A DNA stretch of 64,000 bases from Lantana camara. Its lineage: Eukaryota > Streptophyta > Magnoliopsida > Lamiales > Verbenaceae. Made by a program: the position numbers and the translations under genes. The stretch's first letter is position 1. Each line of letters starts with the position of its first letter. Below, piece after piece: positions 35,808 to 47,812 of this stretch. Below the pieces are notes generated by a model. It was not told where the DNA came from. It ran no database searches and was given only the letters and a program-made list of their open reading frames with translations. The DNA lies in assembly GCA_037501455.1 (NCBI GenBank), contig CM074858.1:47179001-47243000 (forward strand). Direction: 5' to 3'.

Positions 35808-37830
35808 GCACTAACTAAATATTTACATTTATGTACATATTATCTATCCAAGTGTAATTGCTAGGGGTATGTTGAGTTCGTAGACATGTTCAGCAGATGT
35901 AATATTGTCTCAGTCCATACTTGGATATTCAATCTGTATACTTTGTGATTGTAGCACCCGAGCGTAAGGTACCACATCCCCCGCATCGAGACCCGACTCG
36001 TATATGAAATGGAAGTCCATACACGTGCCAAATCCACGGCGAACGGGGACACAACACACACGCTATGCTAGGCGGGACTAACCCTTAAACCATTCAACTC
36101 AAGATAATATAAAATCAGAGTTTAAGTAAAACGCGGAAGCAATAACGACATAGCATATACAGTGAGCCACCAAGCTCCAAAAATAGATAGACAAGAGCAT
36201 TCAAATATTCAACGGCACTCACGACCTACAAAACATGACGCTCCAAGCTATACTATGATCAAATACAAGATAGCAATGAGAGTCTGAACAAATGAGACTG
36301 AAAAGAAGTGCTAAACATAAATGCAAGACCTAGACGACTTGTATTCCCGCCCAGCACTCCTATACCTGCACAAAACAGCTGAAAACAACCGGGTTCAGTC
36401 TAAAAGAGACTGGTGGGTATAAAAACGGGGCATAAGATATAATATCGCATAAATTAAACACATACATGCAAGCCCTAATCCCGTGTGAAGTTTGATAAGA
36501 ATTTCCCAAGTGGTTAAAACTAAAGAAAACATCAACGGGATTACGACGTTCATATTCATTCATAATTGTTCATAAAGGTTTATGGCCCGGCGAGTGGGCG
36601 TGCACAATCTCCAACCTACTCCTCGTGTAATCATAATCAATTATTCAATCATTCATTATCATACATAAATCTTTTGTGCTCATACATAACATGATTATAA
36701 TCATTCATATACACCTTCTTCCTCCGGGTGGTGGACGAGTTTGCAAGGCTCGACCACCTAATCATATCAATGTGGCTATGAGGTTCATGAGTCCTCAAAG
36801 CCCGGTTAGCGTTTCCACGTCAAAAACTCCTTGACGAAGTCCGTTTCGCTGTAATTGGTTGGAACTAGTATATGGGATCCTCGTCAGCCCTTGCTTCCTC
36901 GGTTAGCCACATATACTAAGTCCTGGGGCCCGTGCAATCAAAATCATGTCTCGCCAAAACATAAGGTAGGGTTTCATAATTAAAAGGGTCATACGTTTGA
37001 AATCATTTACCCAAAATGACTCGATATATATAAATATACTATTTTGGCTTAAAAACCTTTCACATAAGGGATATATAGGGTTGTTTTAACTAGTAGATGA
37101 AAAATCCACCTTTACCAAAGCAAAAGAAAGGCACAAGCGTCTCAATGCTCGCCCTCGTCTCCGACCAAACCCGAATCTGTGCAAAAGAAAAGGTATGAGA
37201 CTCAATGACCACATATGACGCTCGGCAATGAAGTGAATATGACATGAATGCATAAATGATCATGTTATATCAATAAAATGTTCATGTGCACTATTAAGAA
37301 ATTTAAAACATATAATCAAATCATTCGTTCATATATTTCATTCAATTTCATAAATTCATAAATTCATAATCACATTTAATAACCATAACACACAATATTC
37401 ATATTCACAATTAGGAATAAAGTAAATAAAACGTTCAATCAATAGTCGGTAATTTAAAATACGCGAAATAGAGATCAATTAATTTCAAGAATTGAATTAA
37501 ATCAAATAATATTTAAATATATAATAAATATCTATATAATATAATAATTATATATAATCATATAATAACATATGTATATATATTATATATATATATACAT
37601 ACACGTACACACATAAACACACCCATGCATGCATGCACACATACAAACATATACATATTGTACATAACATACACAAGCCATGCATGCACAACTCACAACT
37701 CACAGCCATGCATGCAACACACACACTGCACAGAAATGTAATACACAGCAGCAAACACACACACAAACAGGGAAGAAGAAGACGCAGGCAACAGTGGAGA
37801 AGAAACGCAGGAAAAGTTCAGGAAAAACGG

Positions 37831-37955
37831 GGTGACACCCCCGTGTCACCTCCCAAGCGTAGACCGAGACACCCCCGTGTCTCGGTACAGCAATTCCAGG
37901 CCAAAACGCACCCCCGTTCCTCGCTGGAACGAGTAAAATGGCACCCCCGTGTCAC
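37831..37955. repeat. Palindrome cluster in LTR III, GACAC-CCCC-GTGTC words
   Basis: The first is GGTGACACCCCCGTGTCACC (37831-37850), with perfect 8-bp arms around CCCC. At 37864-37885 the arms are CCGAGACAC and GTGTCTCGG, perfect 9-bp, around CCCC. At 37915-37931 CGTTCC and GGAACG flank TCGCT. An imperfect TGGCAC-CCCC-GTGTCA lies near 37939-37954. The outer arm bases differ between copies, yet both sides change together. Confidence 0.85.
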
Positions 37956-39328
37956 GCACCAGCAACCCCCTGTTTCAGACAGCAAAACGTAGCAGAAAAA
38001 GAGCAGCCATGTACGCATGAAATGCAAGCAATAAAAGCAACAATACTAAGCATGAAAAGCAGCAAGAACACATCAAGAACACACCCACAAAGCTATGAAA
38101 CTGGCAACAAAAGCATGAAGGAAACTCAGCAGTTTTGACAGCTGAAAATCAGTTAAAAAAAACAGGGCAAAGCTTACGGGAAACAGGGCAAGAACGATTC
38201 ACTTTGTTTCCACACATCCATATCAGTTTAGGCCCACAAATACTCATCCAAGAAACACAAATTCAACATATATATCAGTTCCAAAAAGAGCTCAACCGTG
38301 ATAGCAATCGTACGTGACCTTCATGTGAATTTTTCTCAAAGTACCATAAATGATAACTCATAAATATCTCAACCACCATGAAATCAATGACCATAAATGA
38401 TATGAGGATGTCAAAAAAATCAATCTCAAGCTTGGAATCAATCAAAACCAACAAGAATCGAATGAGATCAAGAAAATGCCCAAAATTCTTCATTTTCGGA
38501 AAAACAGTCCAGAATCATGAAACCATGCCCAAATTCGTTAATGAAAGGATGGAAATGAACAGAAATGAACATATATTACAACCCTAAACTTACCTTGTTG
38601 ATTGGTTGAAGTTTGGATGAGATTTGAGCTCCAAAATCTCTAAGGAAGGAAGGGTTACGGGACTGGACTGAAAGGCAGTAGCTTTGGCTGATGTTTGGGG
38701 ATTGTGTGAGGATTAGTTTGGTTAGGGCTTGATATGTTAGGATAGTTGGTTGAGTTAGGGTTCTAAAGAATCAAACCATGGTTAATTTGGTTATAGCTTG
38801 GATAAGATATGGCTATATTTGTACAACAAGGTCAGTTTAGTCTCCATTTCGTTTTTCGGTTGGATTTCGGAGGTTCAAATGACTTAGGAAAAATATAAGG
38901 CTAAGTTTACTAAACTCGAATTTTCGTTACGAGTTCAGAGGAGTTGACGGAACTCGAATCCGAGTTCCCGAGCTCAAGAGATTAAATCCGGAACCAAGGG
39001 TACGCTAAGTGCTCGTTAACCCCCGATTTGGTTCCTCCGAATCAAATTAAATCCGTTAACATATCAAATGAATACTAAAACATAAACCGAGCATATAATC
39101 ATGTTCATAACATATATATTTACGACATACTACAAATTCATGGCATTTCGATATCATTTCATATAAGAACGAAGCACAAAATAAGTAACATGCACAATTC
39201 ATGCAATTCATGCATATAAACATTAAAATTCATGCAAAAATTTAAATAAATGAATTAGATCTAATATTAAATAATTTAAATTAAAGTCACGGAATTAATT
39301 AACTAAATCATGATTAATTAACATAAAC

Positions 39329-39331
<3 letters not shown>

Positions 39332-39378
<47 letters not shown>
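39332..39378. repeat. (AT)n microsatellite
   Basis: About 23 AT units in LTR III, roughly 180 bp from its element-5' end. Confidence 0.9.
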
Positions 39379-39379
<1 letters not shown>

Positions 39380-39553
39380 TTAAATACGAAATATAATTAA
39401 AATTAATAATATTAAATTAAAATAAAATATAATATAATAAAATAATAACAATGTATAATAAAATTAAATATAAAATACGTAAAAACAATTAATTCGCGTA
39501 AATTGGTAAACACATACGTCGTACCTTTACGTCCGAAAAGTCGGGGCGTTACA

Positions 39554-39570
39554 ATCTCTCCCCCTTAAAA
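39554..39570 (-). other. Polypurine tract of element III
   Basis: The minus strand reads TTTTAAGGGGGAGAGAT immediately before the 3' LTR. Confidence 0.9.
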
Positions 39571-39652
39571 GAATCCGTCCTCGGATTCATTGCTCGCTCG
39601 GAAACAATTCGGGGTTAAACCTTTTCATCTTATCCTCCGTCTACCACGAAGC

Positions 39653-42600
39653 CTATTCGGTTTTATCACTTCTCCAAAGAACCTTGACTAGTGGAATACG
39701 CCGATTTCGAAGTTCCTGAAATTTTCGATCCAATATCTTAATCGGCTTCTGAACGAAGGTGAGATCCGGTTCTAATTCCACTTCTTCAACCGGTAGAACC
39801 TCGGACTCATCTCGAAAATATTTTCGGAGCTGTGAGACATGAAACACGTTATGAATTCCAGTCAAACTCGGAGGCAAGTCCAATCGATAAGCCGTATCCC
39901 CAATCTTCTCTAAAATCTCATATGGTCCCATATACCGAGGGTTTAATTTTCCTCCTCGTCCAATCCTTGAGAACCCTTTTTGTGGAGAAGCCTTTAAGAA
40001 AACCCTATCTCCAATCTCAAATTCCAAATTCTTCCTCCGAAGGTCTGCATAACTCTTTTGTCGATCCTGAGCGGCCTTCATCCGTTGTCTAATTATCTGG
40101 ACCTTATCAATAGCCTCTTGTACAGCCTTAGAGGGTTTTTCCTTCTTTTCCCCTCTTTTAATCCCTTCTTGCTTGGTCCAATTCCATTCCTCCAAGTCAA
40201 AGAACAACGGTGATCGACATTTACGTCCGTAAAGAGCTTCATAAGGGGCCATTTCAATCGAGGCTTGATAGCTATTGTTGTAAGCAAACTCGATTAACGG
40301 CAACTGTTCATTCCATGAACTTTGAAAGTCCAATGCACATGCTCTCAACAGATCCTCCAGATACTTAATCAACCTTTCTGATTGTCCGTCGGTCTGAGGA
40401 TGGAAAGCTGTGCTGAATTGAAGCCTTGTTCCCAAACATTTCTGTAATTCTTGCCATAACCGTGAAGTAAATCTGGGATCCCGATCCGAGACAATACTAA
40501 CAGGTATAGCATGAAGCCTGACAATCTCATCATTGTATCTCTTGGCCAATTTACTCACTTTATCGGACATTCTGATAGCAAGAAAATGAGCTGATTTTGT
40601 CAACCTGTCCACGATAACCCAAATTCCATCGAAACCTCCTCTCACTTTTGGTAATCCAGAAACAAAATCCATGGCTATTTGTTCCCTTTTCCATTCCGGG
40701 ATAGGCAATGGACGAAGTAGCCCCGATGGCTTTTGATGTTCTGCCTTAACCACTTGACAAGTCATACAATGTTTCACGAAGTCGATCACATCCCGTTTCA
40801 ACCCATTCCACCAATAGAATTGCTTAAGATCCTTATACATTTTGTTCCCTCCGGGATGTATCGAATACCCTGACCGATGGGCTTCCTCAAGAATAATCCT
40901 TTTTAACTCTTCCGGAACAACAACTCTATTCTTGAATCTTAGAAGTCCCGTATCATCAAATCCAAATGGACACTCTGAATCAGCTCGAGCTTTCTCAGCT
41001 AATTTCTGAACTTCGGGATCAATCCTCTGAGCATCAAATAGTTTCTGTTTAAGATCTGGTTGAACCGTAATATTCTGAATACTAGCCCTCAGTCTGAACA
41101 ACTCATTCTTATCTCCAATTTCCACTTTCACATTGGACACGCTAGCTTTCCGACTAAGCGCATCCGCGACCAAATTGGCTTTGCCGGGATGGTATCGGAT
41201 TGTACACTCATAATCCGCCAAAAGTTCCATCCAACGCCGTTGTCTCTTGTTCAATTCCTTTTATGAGAATAAGTATTGGAGACTCTTGTGATCGGAAAAG
41301 ACCTCGAATGAAATTCCATAAAGATAGTGTCTCCACTTACCCAAAGCAAAGATCACTGCCGCTAATTCCAAATCGTGAGTGGGGTAGTTCTGTTCATGCT
41401 CTTTTAATTTCCTTGAGGCATAGGCGATTACTCTTCCATTTTGCATCAACACACATCTCAAACCTTCCTTTGAGGCGTCCGTATAAACTGTATATCCTTC
41501 TATACCTTCGGGAAGTGCTAATACAGGAGCGGTGGTCAACTTCTCCTTTAAAAGTTGAAAGCTAGTCTCACATGCCTCGTCCCACTCAAACTTAACCGCC
41601 TTCTTAGTCAATCGGGTTAAAGGAGCCGCAATCTTCGAAAAATCTTGAACGAATCTCCGATAGTAGCCTGCCAAACCCAAGAAACACCTTACTTCTGAAG
41701 CATTTTTCGGGCTTTGCCATTGAATAACCGTCTCAATCTTAGAAGGGTCTACTTCTAAACCTTTCCTTGAAATAATATGGCCCAAAAATGCTACCCGATC
41801 AATCCAGAACTCGCATTTGCTAAACTTAGCAAACAACCGATGTTCCCTTAAAGTGTCCAACACAATTCTGAGGTGCCTGGCATGATCCTCCGGAGTTCTC
41901 GAATAAACCAAGATGTCATCGATGAATATTACCACAAACTTGTCCAAATAGGCCCGAAAAATTCGATGCATCATATCCATAAAAGCAGCCGGAGCATTAG
42001 TCAATCCAAAAGGCATCACTACGAACTCGTAGTGTCCATACCGGGTGTTAAATCCCGTCTTCGGAATGTCCTCTTCCCGGATCTTCAATTGATAATATCC
42101 TTGTCTCAAGTCCAATTTTGAGTATACCCCCGAACCTTGTAACATATCGAATAAATCCTCAATATGGGGCAAAGGATACTTATTCTTTACAGTCATCCGA
42201 TTAAGCTCCCGGTAATCTATACACATTCTTAAGGTTCCATCCTTTTTCTTAACAAAGAGAACCGGAGCACCCCAAGGTGACGAACTTGGCCGTATATATC
42301 CAACTTTGAGCAATTCCTCTAATTGAATCTTTAACTCTTTCAATTCGGCCGGTGCCATTTGATACGGAGTCTTAGAATACGGTGTGGATCCTGGATGTAA
42401 GTCAATAACAAATTCGATCTCTCGGTCTGGTGGTAAAGAGCTCAAATTCTCCGGAAACACATCGGAGAAATCCTTAACAACCGCGGTATCCTCCAACTTA
42501 ACTTGATCTTTCGGCCTATTAAGGAGGTAAGCAATAAATCCCGTTGCTCCTTCTCTCATCAACTTATGAGCTTCCATATAAGACAAGAGAGATACCGTTC

Positions 42601-44107
42601 TTGATCCACTACCAATTACTAATTCATTACCCAAAATCACTTTCTTCGCAAAACAATCAACATTGGCCCGGTGCCTGGACAACCAGTCCATACCCAAGAT
42701 AACTCCATACCTCTTCATAGGCATAACAATTAAATCAGCCGGATATTCTTTCCCCTCAATCAGAATTGAACACTTCCGAACCAACTGATCTGTCTGAAGA
42801 CTACCACCAAGTGGCGAACTCACCAAATAACAAGAAGAGAGACAAATAACAGGCAAGCACAGAGTGGCAACTAAATCACAAGAAATAAAGGAATGAGTGG
42901 CACCCGGATCAAAGAGTGCATGAATGCTCATATTATGTATGTATAGGGTACCTTCCACCACAGCTGTGGGATCGATCTCTGCATCTTGCTCTTCACCCTC
43001 GAGGGCATAAGCACGAGCCGGGATCATTGGCCTTTGAACTCGTCTTTGAAATCCGAGGTCTTTGTCGGGACAAGTATCCGCCATATGGTCACCCTTTCCG
43101 CATATGAGGCACAAATTCAACCTTCTCCGACAATTATAGAAATTGTGAGTTGGTCCTCCACAATGTGTACAAGGAGCTTGAGCCAATCTCGCCTCGCTCG
43201 GACCTTGTCGATCTTTCGTTGGTGCAGGCAAGGCTTTTAGAACCGGTGGAGTTGGTCCTCCCATTCTTGGCTTCTTGAACGGACCCTTGGGAGGGGGAGT
43301 AGCTTGAATCATCATCCTCTTTCCCGAATTCGATCCGGAACCTCTTCCCATTGGAGCTTTAAAAACCGGATCCTTCTTTTTGAATTCCTCCTCTTGAACC
43401 AAGGCTCTTTGCACGGTGTCGGCAAATGACTCGAAATTGTGACCCACCTGACCGTGCCTCAAGTCCTGTCTTAACCCCGCAATAAATTTTCTCGACTTTC
43501 TCTTCTCATCCCGGGTGACATGAGGAGCATATTTCCCAAGTCTATTAAATACGGCGAGGTATTGAGTCACCGTACGAGCACCTTTCTTTAATTCCATAAA
43601 CTCTTGCTCCTTCCTCTCTCTTACCACTTCCGGTACAAAGCATTCCCGGAATTCTCTCTTGAAAACCTCCCAAGTCACTTCCTCTTCATCCACTTCAAGT
43701 TTCTCCCTTGTTCGTTCCCACCATTCATACGCATCTCCATCAAGTTGGAATATAGCAAATTGAGCCTTCTCTTTCGTAGTAAACTGTCGGACTCCAAATA
43801 TCCTGTCCAATCAAATCAACCAACCCTCCGAGACCGCATCATCGATAGAACCAGAAAACCGAGGGGGGTTGTAGCTCAGAAACACCCCATGAGGGTCTCT
43901 ATTATTATGGTTTGGTGGAGGAGCTTGTTGTTCTGCTGGTTGTGGTGGGGGAGCTTGAGCCCTCCTATGCTCGATATAGTTAAAAACTGCTTCCATAAAA
44001 TTCCCCATGTCCATCGGTGGTGCTTGTGGTTGGGGTGGAGGCGTAGGGGATCGGTCATGATGACGGAGGTGTCCTGGAGATCTCTCACGATGTCTACGTG
44101 GAGGCAT
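39653..44107 (-). pseudogene. Gag-pol polyprotein of Tekay-like element III, in-frame stops
   Basis: One frame runs from ATG 44107 (MPPRR) to 39653 with no frameshift but with stops at 43811-43813 (TGA) and 41261-41263 (TAA). Order: Pro-rich gag start, capsid ([11 protein letters not shown]), zinc-knuckle pair ([14 protein letters not shown] then [14 protein letters not shown], about 43080-43180), protease ([11 protein letters not shown], near 42900), and RT with FIDDIL near 41915. RNase H (YTDAS, near 41485), integrase (HHCC region, core with SDRDPRF and GQSERL) and a C-terminal chromodomain-like segment (PIKILDRKF) follow. The frame then meets two TAG stops within the chromodomain tail at about 39635-39655. 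The domain order and terminal chromodomain place it in the Tekay/Del chromovirus group. Single-base nonsense changes with otherwise preserved motifs indicate a young, recently inactivated copy. Confidence 0.92.
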
Positions 44108-44301
44108 CCTGTTCAAGAAACACTGAAATACATGCTATTTTTAGTCCATGCATGCAAGTGCAATTAATTCGATCAAAATTCAAGATTTAAAGCACACAAG
44201 CACGTAAACAATGCATATGCAACACATTGACAAGTTGTTCCTAAAGCCGAACGACTTAACTAACTCAACACGACACTAGAGCCCAGGTTTTGCAACCCTA
44301 A

Positions 44302-44313
44302 GCTCTGATACCA
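44302..44313 (-). other. Primer-binding site of element III
   Basis: TGGTATCAGAGC on the minus strand, 8 bases inside the LTR edge at 44322; initiator tRNA-Met type. Confidence 0.9.
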
Positions 44314-44321
44314 CATAAGGA

Positions 44322-45509
44322 TATAGCACCCGAGCGTAAGGTACCACATCCCCCGCACCGAGACCCGACCCGTATATGAAATGGAAGTCCATACACGTGC
44401 CAAATCCACGGCGAACGGGGACACAACACACACGCTATGCTAGGCAGGACTAACCCTTAAACCATTCAACTCAAGATAATATAAAATCAGAGTTAAAGTA
44501 AAACGCGGAAGCAATAACGACATAGCATATACAGTGAGCCACCAAGCTCCAAAAATAGATAGACAAGAGCATTCAAATATTCAACGGCACTCACGGCCTA
44601 CAAAACATGACGCTCCAAGCTATACTATGATCAAATACAAGATAACAATGAGAGTCTGAACAAATGAGACTGAAAAGAAGTGCTAAACATAAATGCAAGA
44701 CCTAGACGACTTGTATTCCCGCCTAGCACTCCTATACCTGCACAAAACAGCTGAAAACAACCGGGTTCAGTCTAAAAGAGACTGGTGGGTATAAAAACGG
44801 GGCATAAGATATAATATCGCATAAATTAAACACATACATGCAAGCCCTAATCCCGTGTGAAGTTTGATAAGAATTTCCCAAGTGGTTAAAACAAAAGAAA
44901 ACATCAACGGGATTATGACGTTCATATTCATTCATAATTGTTCATAAAGGTTTATGGCCCGGCGAGTGGGCGTGCACAATCTCCAACCTACTCCTCGTGT
45001 AATCATAATCAATTATTCAATCATTCATTATCATACATAAATCTTTTGTGCTCATACATAACATGATCATAATCATTCATATACACCTTCTTCCTCCGGG
45101 TGGTGGACGAGTTTGCAAGGCTCGACCACCTAATCATATCAATGTGGCTATGAGGTTCATGAGTCCTCAAAGCCCGATTAGTGTTTCCTCATCAAAAACT
45201 CCTTGACGAAGTCCGTTTCGCCGTAATTGGTTGGAACTAGTATATGGGATCCCCGTCAGCCCTTGCTTCCTCGGTTAGCCACATATACTAAGTCCCGGGG
45301 CCCGTGCAATCAAAATCATGTCTCGCCAAGACATAAGGTAGGGTTTCATAATTAAAAGGGTCATACGTTTGAAATCATTTACCCAAAATGACTCGATATA
45401 TATAAATATACAATTTTGGCTTAAAAACCTTTCACATAAGGGGTATATAGGGTTGTTTCAACTAGTAGAAGAAAAACCCACCTTTACCAAAGCAAAAGAA
45501 AGGCACAAG
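44322..45509 (-). repeat. Truncated 5' LTR of element III
   Basis: This is nearly identical to 35950-37150 of the 3' LTR. The terminal TG reads TA. The inverted pair is GCTAGGCAGGA (44439-44449, one change) and TCCCGCCTAGC (44717-44727), so each LTR copy has one hit in a different arm. ACAAG at 45505-45509 is the left target copy of the copia element. Confidence 0.9.
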
Positions 45510-47798
45510 TGTTGGAAAACACGAATCAGAAAGCGGCGGAATTTAAAATTTTTTCCAACAAAAGGATCTTGAACTCGCAATCGTGTATCCAAATTCGTAA
45601 AGATAGAAAACTTACTTTTCTTTTATTCTTTCTTGAAGCGTTTCAAGCCACCCAAGAACGCTCTTCTCGCGGCTTGACAACCCGTCCCTCGAAAGTCTCT
45701 TTCTACTTCAGAATCCATTGTCGGGATAGCAATCCACACCAACCTAGATTCAATTCATGTTAGAGATGTTCTTAACAATATAACATAAAGAAAGAAACAT
45801 GAAACGAGAAAAGCAGGATTGAAACTCCCTTCGAAAACCAGTTTTGCGAAAGTAGAAAACTGCCAGTCACAAAACCCTCGTGAAAAAATTCATCCTTCAG
45901 GATATGGACGAACGGTTTTCGCCATCTTCTTTGGTTCGATTTTTTCATTCGCTTCACGTCGGGTTCAGAATCGTTTCATCATCCCTTCTGATCGTTTTGC
46001 TTAATCCCCACTTTTGGTAAAGCTCGAATCTTCAAAACTTCTAACTTGAAGTCTCTAGAGATAGTCCACCAACTTGGCTACAATCTAACTAGTAAGGATG
46101 CTAGTTCTCTAGTTAGTGTTTAGGCTTAACCTAGGGTTTTGTTTATCTTGGAGAAAGGATGGTGTTCAACACATGAACCAAAAGAATTGTCAATTAGCTC
46201 TAAGGGGAGCTCGAGCTCCCCTATTTATAAGAGGGGAGGACCGAAAATTCCTAGTCCTTTATGGGCTAGGATTTTGGTCTCTCTCTCTCCTATTACTTGA
46301 TCATCAAGTAATTTGACTTTGACTTTGAATTCTAATTCAAATCAACTTTCAAGAGAGCTAAAAATATCCAAACTATTTTTGGATAATTTTATACTTTATT
46401 TATTTAAAATAAATAACTTATTTTATCTAATTAATTAATTCATAATTAATTAACTAGATTATTTTTCTCCAAAATAAGACTTTCCTTTTAATTCAAAATT
46501 AAACCAAAGTCTATTAAATAATTAACACATTTAATTATTTAATACATATATATAATATATATATATATATCCACACGTGTGTGACACGTGTCATAGTGAC
46601 ACGTGTCACTCATGTGAGCCACACGTGTGATTTCACACGTGTGGAACCCTCTTGGCCCGATTAACTCATTTAATCATTCTCAAGCCTCAACTCATGTAAC
46701 CAAGTTGTTGTGTGTGACCCTCTAGGTTCTCAATTCAATTAGCAGTGACCCTAATTAATTATTTCACTAATTAATTAATCAGTCCACAGATTAAACGACC
46801 ATAGTCTAGCAACAGGTGTTTAACCCCTAGCTGAATTGGAATGTTCGGATTCGACAGAACCTTTAAGTCATTGATTCATGTGAGATACAATCCTCCTACT
46901 TACTATCTCTCAACCATGATCTAGGGTAAGGGAATAATTAGAACCCTAATAATCTGGTCTTAAAGCTAAGTGCATTTCATATCCATTTGATCTCAATCCA
47001 AGAAACCCTTTTCTTGATGTCTTGATCTACTGCCTTGGCCAAGGACTCCATATGGTATATGAATGACTTACACAGTAAGAGATCACCTCGCATATGCAAG
47101 TGTAGGTCCTTTCTTGATTCTCATTCACTTTCATGAGTCACTTGTGCAGCCCCAGCATAAGCCTTGAATCAGTTGTCTAAGGCGACACCCTTTAAAGCTT
47201 ATACCAAAGACTACAGAGTTAACTCATAAAGTGACATGGAACCTCAAGTCTAAGGATCAATTAATCACATCAATGACTCGTGAGATAATTCCTAATCTGG
47301 AAGTTTCCATTTCCTGAAATAGAAACTTCCTTTCCCATTTAGGAATGTTCTCACACGGGGCACCTCAGTGAACTTACTTATTAAAGTAAGCACCCTCATG
47401 TATCACGCACGTATCAACTATACACTTTGCACCTCCATGAAACAAGGTGGTCCTTCTTAAGGGCGTGATCCCACAAGCAAGCCTTAGAGGAGTCAGGTTG
47501 ACACTCCCACTGTCTGTAGGACTCATCGGCTTGGAGTATTTTACTAATCATGACTTATGTGATATAGGGCTCGTTTCATGAACCATTTCACCTAAATGGT
47601 AGAGTCCTAAAGTCATCAGGATTAGGGGAGTTCTCATACATGCACAGCTAAAGTAAACGCATACCAAACAAGAGCATATAAAGAAGTGTTTGCCTATGAT
47701 ATTAATCAATCGTATATTATTCAAAGATTGTCTGTGATACTAGGAAAGTCCTAAAACGGATTATGACTAATCGGCTTTCTAGGGCACTATTCCTAACA
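45510..47798 (-). repeat. 3' LTR of the copia element
   Basis: 2289 bp, from TGTTGGAAAACAC to CTATTCCTAACA on the plus strand. In element direction it starts TGTTAGGAATAG. It carries five CACGTG cores at 46571-46643. Confidence 0.92.
46571..46643 (-). promoter_or_regulatory. G-box cluster with adjacent TATA-rich stretch (3' LTR)
   Basis: CACGTG occurs at 46574, 46585, 46600, 46622 and 46636. In element direction the cluster is followed at once by an alternating TATA stretch (46570 down to about 46543), the layout of a promoter. Confidence 0.6.
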
Positions 47799-47812
47799 AT
47801 CTCCCACTTGCC
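47799..47812 (-). other. Polypurine tract of the copia element
   Basis: The minus strand reads GCAAGTGGGAGAT directly before the LTR, typical of plant copia elements. Confidence 0.8.

Larger units (their letters stand above)
35950..39553 (-). repeat. 3' LTR of element III (LTR III)
   Basis: The 3604-bp LTR starts TGTAGCACCC and ends GGGGCGTTACA on the plus strand. The inverted pair is GCTAGGCGGGA (36067-36077) and TCCCGCCCAGC (36345-36355, one change). A palindrome cluster lies at 37831-37955 and a long AT repeat near the element-5' end. Confidence 0.92.
35950..45509 (-). mobile_element. Tekay-like Ty3/gypsy element III, 5' LTR disrupted
   Basis: In element direction: truncated 5' LTR (44322-45509, plus about 8 bp at 55613-55620), tRNA-Met primer-binding site, gag-pol, polypurine tract, full 3' LTR. 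The shared parts of the two LTRs are nearly identical, so insertion was recent. The 5' LTR is split by a copia element and its remaining ~2.4 kb is missing, replaced by the interior of element IV. The left flank is GTGAT (35945-35949); a matching right target copy is not present. Confidence 0.9.

Noticed and set aside
37831..37955. Palindromes as a CRISPR array or rho-independent terminators
   Set aside because: Plant retrotransposon context, variable words and spacing, no cas genes; bacterial terminator logic does not apply.
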